Source of the DNA: Whalleya microplaca
Taxonomy: Eukaryota; Ascomycota; Sordariomycetes; Xylariales; Xylariaceae
Direction of reading: 5' to 3'
DNA: 64,000 nt
Assembly: GCA_022497155.1 (NCBI GenBank)
Contig: MU385771.1
Location: 218,528-282,527 of the forward strand
A program made the translations under genes and the position numbers. This document shows positions 37,870 to 49,474 of the stretch, piece after piece. Every line of letters begins with the position of its first letter. The first letter of the stretch is position 1. Under the pieces are notes generated by a model. The model was not told the DNA's origin. It saw only the letters and a list, made by a program, of their open reading frames with translations, and ran no database searches.

Positions 37870-38424
37870 TCAAGAGAGAGCCACATACAACCCCAAGCAG
37901 GCCGCCAACAGCGTCACCGTTGGCCGATACAGGTGTCTCCTCGCCCACTTATCAATCAACACTTGCGCCGTTTCCCCCTCTTCCCCCATCCCCTCGCCCC
38001 CTGTATCCCCATCCCCATCCCTATCCACGACTTCCTCCCCCAAGCCTTTGTTCTCACCCACAGCCACGCCCGCATCAAGCGCCGCGACCCTGCGCTCCAG
38101 TATCCGATTCAACGGCATCATGACGCCCCAGGTCCAGGGCGTGATACTGAACGACAGCGCCGCAGCCACTATATACAGACCCCGTTTCTGCGGGACGCGG
38201 TGCGCGAGCCAGGCGTGCGCGAGGCCCGGCAGCAGCAGCGGCGCGGGGAAGAGTGTGAACGCGCGCGAGACCATGGCGGCGAACTGGCGGAGGAGGAGCG
38301 GCGCCGGACTTTCACGGATTCGCGGGACCACGAGGAGGGAGAGGCTGGCGTTGAGGCCGCCGGCGGCCCCAAGCGTGAAGATCGTGATACCTTGGAGCAG
38401 GCGGATGGTGCGGGGGAGGGGCAT
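37870..38424 (-). CDS. DUF1772 (anthrone-oxygenase-like) membrane protein
   Basis: Single exon, 184 residues, four predicted membrane helices: near 11-32 (GITIFTLGAAGGLNASLSLLV), 50-72 (ending LLPGLAHAW), 80-100 (GLYIVAAALSFSITPWTWGV) and the C-terminus (TVTLLAACLGLYVAL). The layout, the SxTPWTWGVMMPLNxxL stretch and the WARRHLYRP motif before the last helix fit DUF1772, the family that includes anthrone oxygenases of polyketide pathways. Here there is no polyketide synthase nearby, so a role in such a pathway is not supported. An acidic Asp/Gly/Glu-rich insert lies between helices 3 and 4. Confidence 0.78.
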   Translation of the reverse strand: MPLPRTIRLLQGITIFTLGAAGGLNASLSLLVVPRIRESPAPLLLRQFAAMVSRAFTLFPAPLLLPGLAHAWLAHRVPQKRGLYIVAAALSFSITPWTWGVMMPLNRILERRVAALDAGVAVGENKGLGEEVVDRDGDGDTGGEGMGEEGETAQVLIDKWARRHLYRPTVTLLAACLGLYVALS

Positions 38425-40142
38425 CTTGTGTTTGGTGGATGAGAAGGCAAGGCAAGAGAGAGTCCGATATCGGGAGAGATGGAAAGGCGGTTTGATTAGA
38501 GAAACAAGTTAGTCTCTAGCAGGATGGGATGAGTTACGGTGGACCACCGTACCATATAAGCCAGTACAGAATGTTAAGATGCGACCTTGAAATTGGATAC
38601 CCTTCTGGTAGATGTATGGTCTAGTTGTTGTACTAGGTATACCTGCACTGTCACAAGATGTTCACTGGAGTTCTGAAAGATGCTATGCGGGTAGGCGGGT
38701 AGGTGCTGTTGAGTGGCTCAGATGCTGAGATGCTGAGTGAGCTAGTTACACCGAGTTCGATTTAGCGAGGATAAGGGAACAAGGATAATACTGAAGAAGA
38801 TATTTCATATATATAATTAACGGATATTATCAATACTCTTGGGCAATTGACTGACGTCAGGGGCGCTGTCTCGGTCCCGAAACGCATGCAGCAATATGGG
38901 AGACTACCCGGTCTATATTGTTATTTCATCATATAGTCTTACCTGAAGAAGCTATGGATACGTGTAATGTCACATAGAAGTATAAAAGCGTGGCGAAATA
39001 TATTGATTATACGTGGCTTCGTAAAGTAGCTTATCCAGGAACTCGGAACTTTTCTGTTCTCTTGAAATTGACGCGCTGACCAAAGACAGTCCTCTTCATA
39101 AGAAGTAATTGTATAGTGTCATATTATAACGTCTACCGCCCTTTGTCCCACAATATCAGAAATCCAGCTATGCCGAGCTGGTAGGCTAACCTAGTTCTGA
39201 CGAACCCTTGGATATCTCTGGGGAAGCTCCTTGATATTGTTTACCGATTTTCTGGCCTTCCTTCGGTAGCCGTTGTGTGGATGTGAGCATAATTGGACTG
39301 CGATGCAATGCTATCTGGTATGATAACCTTAATATAGACTGTCACTTGGATGTCATAGGCTGAACCACTACATCACTGTTAAGCCATCTCATCTGTTACT
39401 ACTGTCATCTAATCTATAGATAACCGAACGCACACTTGTCATTGGCCTTCTGCTGCTACCTATCATTGAGTCACTAGGAGATTTAGAGTAACATTGCACT
39501 AGAGGACTAGCAATATTCTATGTACATAGTTAACATGAACATCTGCTTATCAACCGGCAGCCTCTATATGATGTTGCTTACTATTTGCGGCAAAAACGAT
39601 ACCACTAATACCGGGTCAGATATTAACGCCTATATACTCTGTGATGCTATTCAACATACGTAAAGCCATAGTTTCAGGGCCGAACATCTAAAGTAGTTCT
39701 GCAATACATTTGCGGATATTATTTGGGGTGAAGAGTTGGCGGATGTTGGAGGGACTCCATAAACATATCATTTAACCTAAATTAAATATAGTCAAATAAA
39801 CCAGACACTTACCCCGTGATACTTATTATTAGTAAAGAGATATATATATCTATTAATTTTCACCTTTATATAGTTATTTAAAGTACGGTCTATTATAAAC
39901 ATTTTTAATAACTTAAGGAGCTCTGACTCAAGGTGCTACAATTCCTCCAAAACCGCAATAAAATATTATAGCTAACGACGAGGACTAGAGCATTCAAGAA
40001 CGGTTAGACTGTGACATAAGATCATATTGGTATTGCAATATTCATCAGTGCTATCTAGGAATCTACCTCTATGTATCCAAGGTTCTCAACATGATATTCC
40101 CGAGCTCCAACTTGAAACGGCCTGGCGTTCTACCATGGTAAA
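38425..40142. other. AT-rich gene-poor stretch
   Basis: This 1.7-kb stretch has no supported gene. Base composition falls towards AT from about 39.4 kb, with a strongly AT-rich patch at 39,770-39,910, which may be an eroded repeat, but no ends are recognisable. Confidence 0.5.
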
Positions 40143-41293
40143 CTAGTCCGTATTATTCCATAGCAATACATCAATCAGGTCCTCCGCAGGTGGCGATGGA
40201 TTAGAAGAGAATGAATATTCCACATTATCAGGCATCGTCTTGTCCCCTACTTCCGAATTGCTACTTTTTGACAGATGCGAAGCCAGGGTTGTATCGCCTT
40301 TCGGCATATTTAGACCTCTAAAGACCAGAAAATCGGAGTACAGTCTTGTGTATGATTGCTGCACAACGTCTGTAACGCGGGTGAGAAGATTTTCGTTCAT
40401 CCCAATCCCTGGTATACCAGCTAACTCCCGACGAATCAAAGGGGGAAAGCCCCGAAGTTGGTACTGCCGGAACTCATCTAAGAGCTGTAACTCATTATTT
40501 GAGATACATTGTCCACATGGACCATCATAGTCTATCATAGGGGGAAGGATAGTGAGCTAGAGGATACAAAAGCATTTCGGGACACTTACAAGGACTTGGC
40601 ACCAAGCTATCATCAGGGAATATAATGCGATACATCGACACCCATTTATCTTCCAAAGTACTAGCTTGAGACGATTTCTTCCTATGTTTCAACTGGGTTG
40701 ACTGGTCTTCGCTGATGATTCCTGCTGACCTAACCTCACGACGTTCGCAGGGTACCTCAGCTCTCTGGTGTGTAGCAAGCTCACCCGGGTTCTCAAAGCT
40801 CTCTTGACAACGATTGCATTGGTTTGATTTCATATGGCAACGGTAGATATGTTCTCTAGTTGAGTTATTAGTGAATTATCACAGCGACATGTAACTTGAA
40901 TTAACTGGCAGGGATGCCAACTGCATAGATTTCTTACTTGACTCGAGCGATATTCTCCCACCCGGGACCAGTACAGCTCCGAGAAAGCTGTTTTCTATGC
41001 CTGTCTCTCTGAAAGAATGGACAAGCGAACTTTCTGCCGACCGAATGATCGTTGTCGGCCTTCAGCTTCGTCCTCTTGGTGGGGACAGCAGTGGAAATCC
41101 CGTGGCTAATCTCATCTTCCAACTTTCGGGTTACCTGGTCCGCTTCTCGGTTAACAAGGCTGGATTGTGGTAAGTCGTCTCCATCATCCTGCTGATGGCA
41201 CCCTAGTGAGAGTAGCTGAGGGTCGAAGGATTCACATCCGACCGGTACATGTACATGTAGCGGATCAAATGGAGATGAATGCGTATGTTCCAT
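40143..41293 (-). CDS. Fungal C2H2-type zinc-finger protein
   Basis: Three exons (41293-40938, 40855-40590, 40531-40143) give 336 residues; both introns disrupt and then restore the family core. That core reads GRKFACPFFQRD, SCTGPGWENIARVKEHIYRCH, then CNRCQESFENPGELATHQRA and a following Cys. It matches a large fungal group in which an atypical zinc motif is followed by a C2H2 finger and then an EDKWVSMYRIIFPDD helix. This group often has an N-terminal disordered region, as here, and is of unknown function (putative regulators). The C-terminal 100 residues lack recognisable domains. The gene lies in AT-rich surroundings next to transposon remnants but is itself intact. Confidence 0.8.
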
Positions 41294-42273
41294 TATTATG
41301 ATGGGAGTGACATCAGGAGTTCAGATAAACCAATCAGAATGAAGTACCTGGAAACCCCGCACTGGCATTATGAGGTAGACAGAGTTAGCACGAACAACAA
41401 CACGACGAACATAGCGTCGAAACCTCTTCGACTTGAATACTTTCAGCAGAGGTTGAAGAAGACAAGTCTCTAATTGTATACATAATTAATAGCCAAAAAA
41501 AATCTTATTTTTCATCAAATCTTCGGAATTCTCGCTTTGTGAGTTTCTACGATGCTTCCTGTAGAGTGATTGCCGGCCTCTCAGAGTGGGGTAACAATTT
41601 CGCCGAAGACTGCCTACGCGATTGGTGAATTGTGATCGACTCAGGGATTCGTTTCTCCAATCAACTATACAGATTAACGCCACTGGGCGCGTGACAGAGG
41701 AGAATGAATTGGGGGCGAATGTAACGAAGTCGTTACCACAGGTCTTGATTTGAAATAACAGAGGGTATAAAAGGGTGAAATACTGGGATTCATCTCTGAT
41801 TAGCTAAAAGAGAGTCTATCTAAGGGTCGCTGAACTACATAGTAGAGTCTTATATATCTGAATAGCCTTATAGGGACAGGGGGTGGTTGCTAAGAGCCTC
41901 AGGGTGCCAGGTGTGCTTGGCCATCACCCTGGTAGTCACCTTCACGTGACCTGTGCGGGGATAAGAGGAGGTTGGAATGAGTGGTTAGGTTGTAACAGCG
42001 GCGAAGTTCTAGTTGTAAACTCTCACACACCACACTGTGATACTAGGTATAAGGGAAAACCACATGATTTGAAGAGTTATGGCCAAAGGAGGCTCTCGGG
42101 ACTATATAAGTAGTTGTGCCGGCTATTACTTTATAGCACGTCTGCAGAGCATTGTGCTTAGTAGGTTGTAAGATTATCGGGGCTATGAGATTTATTGGGG
42201 CTGTTCCTTGAGAATTGTCTCTCCAAGGTCTAGAGTCAGAGGGAGAGTCAGCGGTGTTAAGATACGCCCTGTA
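41294..42273. other. Intergenic, possible eroded repeat
   Basis: No gene seen. A 7-bp inverted repeat (CAGGGTG...CACCCTG) lies at 41901-41932, and GC content rises between 41.87 and 42.27 kb relative to the flanks, which hints at an inserted sequence, but no clear element ends were found. Confidence 0.4.
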
Positions 42274-42429
42274 TGACGGATTACAGGGATGTGGCTGTGA
42301 TACTTCTGGTGGCTGGACGCCCCACAAGCTGTGGCTTATATATAGGAGGCTCTGCCTCCTCTGACTCTAGTGATGATACTTCTCTAATAATAACTACTAT
42401 ACTACTCATAACCTGCGTCTATTTCAACA
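42274..42429 (-). mobile_element. Solo LTR (small LTR family, copy 1)
   Basis: A 156-bp sequence starting TGACGGATTACAG and ending ATTTCAACA on the plus strand. It is flanked by CTGTA (42269-42273) and CTGCA (42430-42434), a 5-bp target duplication with one C/T difference. About 110 bp match the copies near 55.6 and 55.8 kb. In element orientation (minus strand) it begins TGTTGAAATAGACGCAGG, as LTRs begin with TG and end with CA. Confidence 0.75.
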
Positions 42430-42548
42430 CTGCAGGGCTGAGGGTAGTAGGGGCCTACGTATGGCCGGCCGCCTATACATATATATACAAGGGGCTCTGC
42501 CACCTTCCTATGACTTCACCTTGCACTACACTAATCAAGTCACTATTA

Positions 42549-42992
42549 GACTTATACATGGGAGTCCCATGGGACTCCCACCAATTCCCATGGGGAGTGA
42601 TGGGACTCCCATGTCAGTCCCACGCTAGTAGTAGGACTCCCATAAAATTCCCTCTCATTATTTAAGTCCTATAAAAGTCCCATAAGAAATAATATTATTT
42701 TAAATATTATTTATAATTAAAAAAACTATTTTTTAATAAATTTAAAAAGCAGTTTTATAAAATTTTATAAAATTTTAAATATTATATATAATAAAATAAT
42801 CGCGAAATAATCGAAAAATATATATAAAAATATAATATTATTAATAATATAAAGTACCGGAAACCCGGAACGATTTTTTATAATTAATTAATTATTAATA
42901 AAGCTAAATAAAACTAACTTTTTTTATATATAAAAGTCTTATAAGAGTCCTATGGATTTTTATTAGTCCCGTGGGAGGGACTTGTACAGGTC
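42549..42992. mobile_element. MITE with TA target site (mariner-like ends)
   Basis: 444 bp. The left end GACTTATACATGGGAGTCC and right end (reverse complement) GACCTGTACAAGTCCC form an imperfect inverted repeat whose differences are largely C/T and G/A. TA dinucleotides flank both sides (42547-42548 and 42993-42994). The outer part has repeated GGGACTCCCA-type palindromes. The core (42660-42940) is extremely AT-rich and looks RIP-eroded. There is no coding capacity. Confidence 0.6.
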
Positions 42993-42994
42993 TA

Positions 42995-44269
42995 GTCACT
43001 ATAGTCCTCATTACTTTGTCCCATACTGACAAGAGGGAGAGCCAGAGTGAGTGTCTTGTTAAGAGAGACATATATAGATGATATTATTGCCGAACTTCAG
43101 CGTAACTTCAATATATCTAGTCGTAGTGCTCCAAACGAATGACTTCCGATAAGAAACATTTGATTTAATATACATGAACCTCATCTAGATATCCATCGTA
43201 AAACAAAATAGATATAGAATATTACAAAGCTGACAAAACTTGCTCTTCCAATTACAATAAGATAACATGATGTGCGAAGTGGGCCGAGTCTCGACGAGGA
43301 TTGGGTATGTCAGTCCTCGCTCCGGAGCGATATGAAAATTACTCTGCCACTTTCTATTTTGACAACGGGCTGCGCAGAGCAGAGTCTCGATGGAGTACAC
43401 AACCGAACTCTACTTCTAATCTAATTAGGGTTGTAATACTCTTTTGGATATGAATATAGGCAGTATGAACGTAGCTTTAGTTTCCATCAAAGGTTGTAAA
43501 CAAATAAAATAATTGAATTGTACAGGGGTAGTTGTTTGTTACCCCTTGTTATTTTGGAGCTTGGCAAAATAGTCTTTCCGAGCGCTTCGTACTTAAGAAA
43601 GATCTTCTCACCCTCTGGGAGGACATAACTTCGACATTTACAAAACTCAATTGACTAGTTGCGATCACACCAGCACTCAACCGAAAATCACACACACAAT
43701 AGCTGTGATAACTATATACTATGTATACCCTCGGTCCATCATTCTCCCATAGGTTGCTTGCGGAGAACTGCTCCGATCTCCAACATTTGTAGATTCAGAC
43801 ATATTCCCTGTCATTGCTATTAGCAGCCCTGTCAGCCCCGCAGAGAGCCCATGCTATAACGCATCTCTATTAAGTGGACACGGATTAGTTTATAGGGCAC
43901 GCATCTCATTGGTGGATTGTTCTAATATATACACATGCACTAATGCTACCGTGGTGAAATTCATAGGCCTGCTTGCGTCATGCTTCCCTTGTAAGTAACT
44001 TAGGATTGTTAAGGGCACGGTGAAGCAAGCTATAGCGCTCAATGTCACCATACCGGTACATCGTCAGACCGAGATGACATTATGTAGCCAAAAACCCCAA
44101 GAAAATAAGACTTCCAATTTTAATAGCGTCGCATGTGGGTAACAGGCGATGTTGGCCAGAACAATAATAGAGTATAAGTACAACATCAATCCGACGTTAT
44201 GTCCTTGAAGAATGGAGGGTCAACCTGGCCTGAAAGCAGATCCAGTCCTCTGGTTCAACCACGGTAGCC
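42995..44269. other. Intergenic region
   Basis: About 1.3 kb before the lyase-like gene; includes its promoter. I see no gene or RNA. Confidence 0.55.
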
Positions 44270-47038
44270 ATGGATTCGAACTTGCGGAGAATCTTGACCA
44301 TACTGAGTTTGTTCATCGTTGTCGGCGCACAAACTTTCCAAAATGGAAGCTCAGAAGATGCTATCAAGGTAAAGTGGATTGGAAACCAGCCAGCGGTGAA
44401 CTCTGGAGCTACTTTTGGGCTACCGTGGGCTCGTGGGAAGTACCAGCCTGAAAAGACGATATTCACGGGTCTAGGAGGCGGAGCGGACGAAATACCGCTT
44501 CAATCATGGGTAACAGGGTACTGGCCAGATGGCTCAATTATGTGGACGGGACATGCTATAGCTGGATCGGAGACTATCTATGACGAATATACAGTCACCG
44601 CATCAACGGATAACTCGAATGGCAACGCGAGCTCACCTTCGTCAGGATTAACGGTCAGCGATGGAGACGAGATTACTGTTAGTACGGGAAAGCTCACTGT
44701 GTCGTTCCCCAAATCTGGAAATGTGCTCGTCAGTAAGATTGAGACTGCAAGTGGTAAAATCGTGGGCCAGAATGGTCGATTAATACTGCGTTCCCAGTCT
44801 GGGATCATCGACGACGAGGAAAGCCCAGAGCAGCCTTCAATTGACAAATTCCAATTCGAAAGCAGCATCAATGAGACCACCATCGAAGAAAACAGTTCCG
44901 TACGAGCTCTGGTAACAGTCCGAGGAAACCATCAAGTCACTTCAGGTATTCATGATACATGGCTTCCATTCATCCTTCGCTTCTACATATATGCCGACTC
45001 AAACGCTGTTAAAGTCATCCATACGCTTATATACGATGGCCAAGCCAACGCAACTTTCGTTACCGGTATTGGGATTCGCTTTGATGTGCCACTCGAAGGC
45101 GAGGAGCTATACAACCGCCTTGTCAGACTGGCTGGTGTAGACGGGGGCCTGCTCAGAGAAGCGGTGCAAGGAATCACCGGACTCCGAAGAGATCCCGGCG
45201 AGGATGTCCGTACCGCCCAATTTAACGGCACGGTATTACCAGATACTGAGACCTGGGATAGCAGAGTCACCACCAGATTGCAGTGGATTCCCTCCTGGAA
45301 TGATTATAAGTTGGATCAATTGTCCCCCGATGGGTTTACATTGAAGAAGCGAACCAAGCCTGGTCAAAGCTGGGTCAAGATCCCAGGGGCCACACGAGCT
45401 GGCGGACTGGCTTATCTCGGAGGCGCTACCAAGGGCGGCTTAGCTGTTGCACTTCGTGACTTTTGGAAGCGTTATCCGACGAGTATCGACGTCTCTAACG
45501 CAGCTACAGATGTAGGCCAAATCACACTCTGGTTATATAGCCCATCAGCCGGGCCTATGGACCTTCGACCGTTCCATGATGGGTTAGGGGAAGATACATA
45601 CGAAAAGCAATTGGATGCACTTGAGATCACCTACGAAGACTACGAAGATGGCTATAACACGCCTTATGGCATCGCGCGAACCAACGAGCTCTCCATTTTT
45701 GGATTCGACACCACTCCAGATGCAGACGTCTTGGCTGCTTTGACGGAGCATGCCAATGAACCACCAGCCTTAGCCGCTGAACCAGAGTATATCCAACAAA
45801 CAAAAGCAATTGGTAACTATTGGGCAACTCCTAACAGTTCTGCTACTGGAGTGGCGCAAACAATCGAGAAGAACCTGGAGTTTCTGATGCAATTCTACCA
45901 AGACCAAGTTTACCAAAGACGATGGTTTGGATTCTGGGACCACGGCGATATCATGCATGATTACGATGACGACAGGCATACCTGGCGCTATGATATCGGC
46001 GGATATGCATGGGATAACTCAGAACTCTCCCCTGACCTGTTCTTCTGGAACTATTTCCTGAGGACTGGAAGAGCCGATGTCTATCGATTTGCAGAAGCCC
46101 ACACCCGTCATACTAGCGAAGTCGATGCGTATCATCTTGGACCTTTCAAGGGCTTCGGAACTCGACACGGTGTTCAGCATTGGGGCGATAGCTCTAAGCA
46201 GATTCGGGTCTCCACTCCGATATTTCGCGAGATATTCTATTATTTGTCCGGGGGGGATGAGAGAGTCGGGGAGATTCTCCATGAGCTCATGGACGCAGGC
46301 AACGCTTTTGAGACGGTCGACCCGAGGCGGAAGATTCGCCAGGACAACGGCACGTACATTATCGATCCAACTGCCATAGATCTGGATATCGGCCTCGACT
46401 GGTCCGGGTTCGCAACCATTTGGCTGCTTGAGTGGGAGAGACGAGGACCGCGATGGGAGGAAGCAAAATCGAAGTTGAATGCTAGCATGCACAGCATCGC
46501 CAATCTTACCAACGGCTTCGTCACGGGGCTAGGGCTTTACAATATTTTTACTGGTGTCATCTCGCCGCCGGCCACCGACCCTGAGAATCACGGAGTTGTG
46601 GATGTGGAACACCTCCCAGCTAGTTTCGGCTTGCCGGAGATAATCGCCCAAATTGCAGAATATCTCGGGGAAGACATGCCAGCGGACTTCGAGAGCGTAT
46701 GGCTAGACTATTGTTATTACTATGGCGCGAGCGCGGCAGAGCAGCAAGCGCGGTACGGCGAAAGCTTTGGGAAGCTTAATCTGAAACAGGGTCATTCTCG
46801 CCTGACGGCGTATGCAGCCAAGAGACTTAACAACTCAACGCTGGCAGCGCGTGCTTGGGATGAGTTCCTTAATAGTGACGGCCTTACCCCTGACTTGCCT
46901 TGGGCGAGTAACGCATTGAATGGGAGTTTGGTTTTGGTTGCAGTTGATGAAGCAGCATGGCTTGCTACGAACGATGCTGCGCAATATGGTCTTGCTGCGA
47001 TCGAAAACTTGGCTGAAATTGGGGATGCTCTACAATGA
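44270..47038 (+). CDS. Secreted PcRGLX/YetA-like protein, probable rhamnogalacturonan lyase (PL26-like)
   Basis: Single uninterrupted exon, 922 residues. Residues 1-20 form a signal peptide (LRRILTILSLFIVVGA then Q). The first domain carries FGLPWARGKYQPE, GGADEIPLQSWVTGYWPDGSIMWTGHA-type motifs. The middle domain contains LPFILRFYIYADSNAVKVIHTL, and a final alpha-helical (toroid-like) part has RRWFGFWDHGDIMHDYD and FKGFGTRHGVQHWGD. This three-part layout fits the family of the Penicillium exo-rhamnogalacturonan lyase PcRGLX, often annotated as YetA-like or Tat-signal proteins. If correct, it removes terminal disaccharides from pectin rhamnogalacturonan I. The assignment is from recalled family motifs; activity is inferred. 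Many N-glycosylation sequons. Confidence 0.75.
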   Translation: MDSNLRRILTILSLFIVVGAQTFQNGSSEDAIKVKWIGNQPAVNSGATFGLPWARGKYQPEKTIFTGLGGGADEIPLQSWVTGYWPDGSIMWTGHAIAGSETIYDEYTVTASTDNSNGNASSPSSGLTVSDGDEITVSTGKLTVSFPKSGNVLVSKIETASGKIVGQNGRLILRSQSGIIDDEESPEQPSIDKFQFESSINETTIEENSSVRALVTVRGNHQVTSGIHDTWLPFILRFYIYADSNAVKVIHTLIYDGQANATFVTGIGIRFDVPLEGEELYNRLVRLAGVDGGLLREAVQGITGLRRDPGEDVRTAQFNGTVLPDTETWDSRVTTRLQWIPSWNDYKLDQLSPDGFTLKKRTKPGQSWVKIPGATRAGGLAYLGGATKGGLAVALRDFWKRYPTSIDVSNAATDVGQITLWLYSPSAGPMDLRPFHDGLGEDTYEKQLDALEITYEDYEDGYNTPYGIARTNELSIFGFDTTPDADVLAALTEHANEPPALAAEPEYIQQTKAIGNYWATPNSSATGVAQTIEKNLEFLMQFYQDQVYQRRWFGFWDHGDIMHDYDDDRHTWRYDIGGYAWDNSELSPDLFFWNYFLRTGRADVYRFAEAHTRHTSEVDAYHLGPFKGFGTRHGVQHWGDSSKQIRVSTPIFREIFYYLSGGDERVGEILHELMDAGNAFETVDPRRKIRQDNGTYIIDPTAIDLDIGLDWSGFATIWLLEWERRGPRWEEAKSKLNASMHSIANLTNGFVTGLGLYNIFTGVISPPATDPENHGVVDVEHLPASFGLPEIIAQIAEYLGEDMPADFESVWLDYCYYYGASAAEQQARYGESFGKLNLKQGHSRLTAYAAKRLNNSTLAARAWDEFLNSDGLTPDLPWASNALNGSLVLVAVDEAAWLATNDAAQYGLAAIENLAEIGDALQ

Positions 47039-47386
47039 AGGTAGTATATAAGGCTTATTTTTAGTAAATGAATTTCTTTTCAACCCTAGCATTCCCACAT
47101 TTCTAATAGAAACAATTCGATAACTCACCCTTGCATTGATGTGTACATGTAGACAAGTGAAGAGTGTGCCAAGGATGATCGGGTCGCAGGACTCTCAGTG
47201 GCAGTACCGGGGCTATGTGCAGCAGCAGCCAAACAAGGAAATACTAACAAATTCAGCTGCAGGGTCGCTGTATGACTCAGCTAGATGAGAATGTTATTTA
47301 GAAAGAAAGCGCTTCTAGCTCTATTTTGTACCTAAAAATCTATTCTTCCGAATATCTCAGGCATTTGCTTGCTTCGGACACTCATC
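47039..47386. other. Intergenic region
   Basis: This 348-bp stretch holds the 3' flank of the lyase-like gene and the promoter of the ankyrin gene. Nothing else seen. Confidence 0.55.
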
Positions 47387-49474
47387 ATGGATCCGCTTTC
47401 GATTCTGGCTGGTGTTACGGGACTCGTGGCATTCACAACTAAAGTAACACAGGAGTTGATCATCATAATATCTGATATGCGTAATGCACCCGCAGACATC
47501 TTGGAGTTGCGTGTGGACCTTGAAAATCTAGCAATGATTCTTCGCTCGAGCCAAGAGATTTTCCCAAAGCAATCCTTTAATCACCGAGATGTCATATTGT
47601 TCAAAACCTTTGAGCAATGTGTTAACAGCTGCAAGTTAGCTACAGAAAACTTGAGTATAATGATGACTGCATTAGGTGGGCCAGCTACAGGCACGACAGC
47701 GAGGTTGCTCACGACCTATCGTTGGATGTTGAAAAAAAGCGATATTAGATCGCAGAGGTCGAAGCTTTGCGAAGCTAAAGCTAGCTTGAACTTAAGCGTG
47801 TCTCTGCTCAATGGGTTGGTCTTTGCTGACAAGTCTGAGTACAATTGCTAACTGATACTGCAGGCATCTGGCTGGAAAGGGTGTGGAGGAAATCCAAAAG
47901 ATTATGGATGCCTTGTTACACGAGCATCTCATCAAAGACTTCGTCACTCGCGAGGGCGCTTATAGCTTCAGGCGAAAACTTGAAGACGACTTACTTACTG
48001 TCACGGCTGGAAGTCGGCCATCGAGTGTAACTGCCCAGACCGACACTGGCTATCCTATGGACGTCTTTATGAATAAGCTTGAATATGCGGAAGCCCCAGA
48101 TGAGGATACAAAATTCAGAACCGGGTACCAACAAGCTGATACTGCGTAAGTCGTTGGACTCCCTTCTGTTTGTTGATATTACCTATAGGTAACCCTGGAC
48201 AGTGTTTCGGCTCGTACAACCCTATACGAGGCTGTTTCAGCTAGTGATACGAAAATGGTGCTCCAGTTGATCTCAGCAGGGGCATCTGTACTAGAACGCT
48301 TTCCCGATGGTCTGACCATTCTGCACCATTGCGCCATATACGAGGAGTGCGATATCGCTGAGATTGCCTTAAACCATGGTGCTAATATCAATGCCAAAAA
48401 TACTCAAGATCGGTTAACACCGTTTCAACTAGCTATTCGAGAGAACTCCTGGAGCATTGCTAATCTCTTGGTTGGCCGAGGATGTGCGCTAGCAGGTTTT
48501 GATGGGAATGCACTCTTTTCTTTCTTGAGGGAACATTCCAACGACTTACCTTCGATAAAAGCCTTAGCTATAAGATTGGCTAGGAGAATGCGAGATAGTA
48601 TTACAGGCTGTGATGTTGTAAGCCAAGCAGTTGATGTCAATGATTTCAAAATTCTCCAATTCCTATTAGAGGAAGGCTTTGACGCGAACATGCCAGAGCC
48701 TGAGACAAGCAAGTTCAAAGGGATCACTATATTCATATTCATAGCTTACCAAGAAATAGATATCTTGCCAGTGCATCGTGCAACATTAAAGCGTCATCTT
48801 ATCTGCCTGCAACTTCTTGTTAAACATGGTGCAAATACTAATGCCTATCTACCGCCTACCGTGCAAAAATTACTTCAAGATAGTGGGTGTCATCAAGAGC
48901 TCAAGGGGCGCCTGCATCCCAGAGGATATACCCCTCTGTCACTGGCCGCATATTATAACGACGATGTTGATATCTCTATGACGAAGTTATTACTCGAAAA
49001 TGGCGCTGACCCCAACTTCGTCTATGGACCAACAAGTGAGCAAATTGTTTAGCTTGGAGGCAATTCCTCCAATCCTATGATGTTTATGTTAATATTGAAA
49101 TAGAGAAAATACTGCTGATTTCCAACTGTGCATTATACTACTTCAAGCACGCGAAGGCGATGATTGAAGCCGGGGCCAACGTTAATTATATCTGCAGCGA
49201 GGACAATTGTAGCGCTCTGTACTGGGCTGTAACCTGCCGGAATCTGAAGCTTGTGGAATTGTTGCTAGAGAGAGGAGCAGACCCAAACAGCAGCGGTCCT
49301 CCATGGCCACTTCATTGCGCAATTAGGAGAGGATATAAGGAGATTGCGATCATGCTTATCGAGCGAGGTGTGGATTCAAGTGTTAAAGACAAGGCCGGAC
49401 AAACGCCACTAGAAAGTGCTAGAAAGTTGAAACAGCACGGGATTGAACAAGCAATCCAGCGGGTAATAAGCTGA
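47387..49474 (+). CDS. STAND-type N-domain plus ankyrin-repeat protein
   Basis: Starts MDPLSILAGVTGLVAFTTKV, the fungal N-terminal domain found on STAND/NLR-like proteins, with heptad helices to about residue 140. There is no NACHT or NB-ARC domain; ankyrin repeats follow directly (TLYEAVSASDTKMVLQLISAGASV, LTILHHCAIYEECDIAEIALNHGANIN, and at the end ALYWAVTCRNLKLVELLLERGADPN). Model: exons 47387-47814, 47864-48145, 48203-49035, 49104-49474, giving 637 residues. Intron 3 is doubtful: its 68 nt have a good GTGAGC donor and TAG acceptor, but the same stretch can be read as protein-like sequence (WRQFLQSYDVYVNIEIEK) in the downstream frame. A one-base frameshift in a decayed gene is therefore an equal alternative. 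Possible role in non-self recognition, by family only. Confidence 0.65.
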
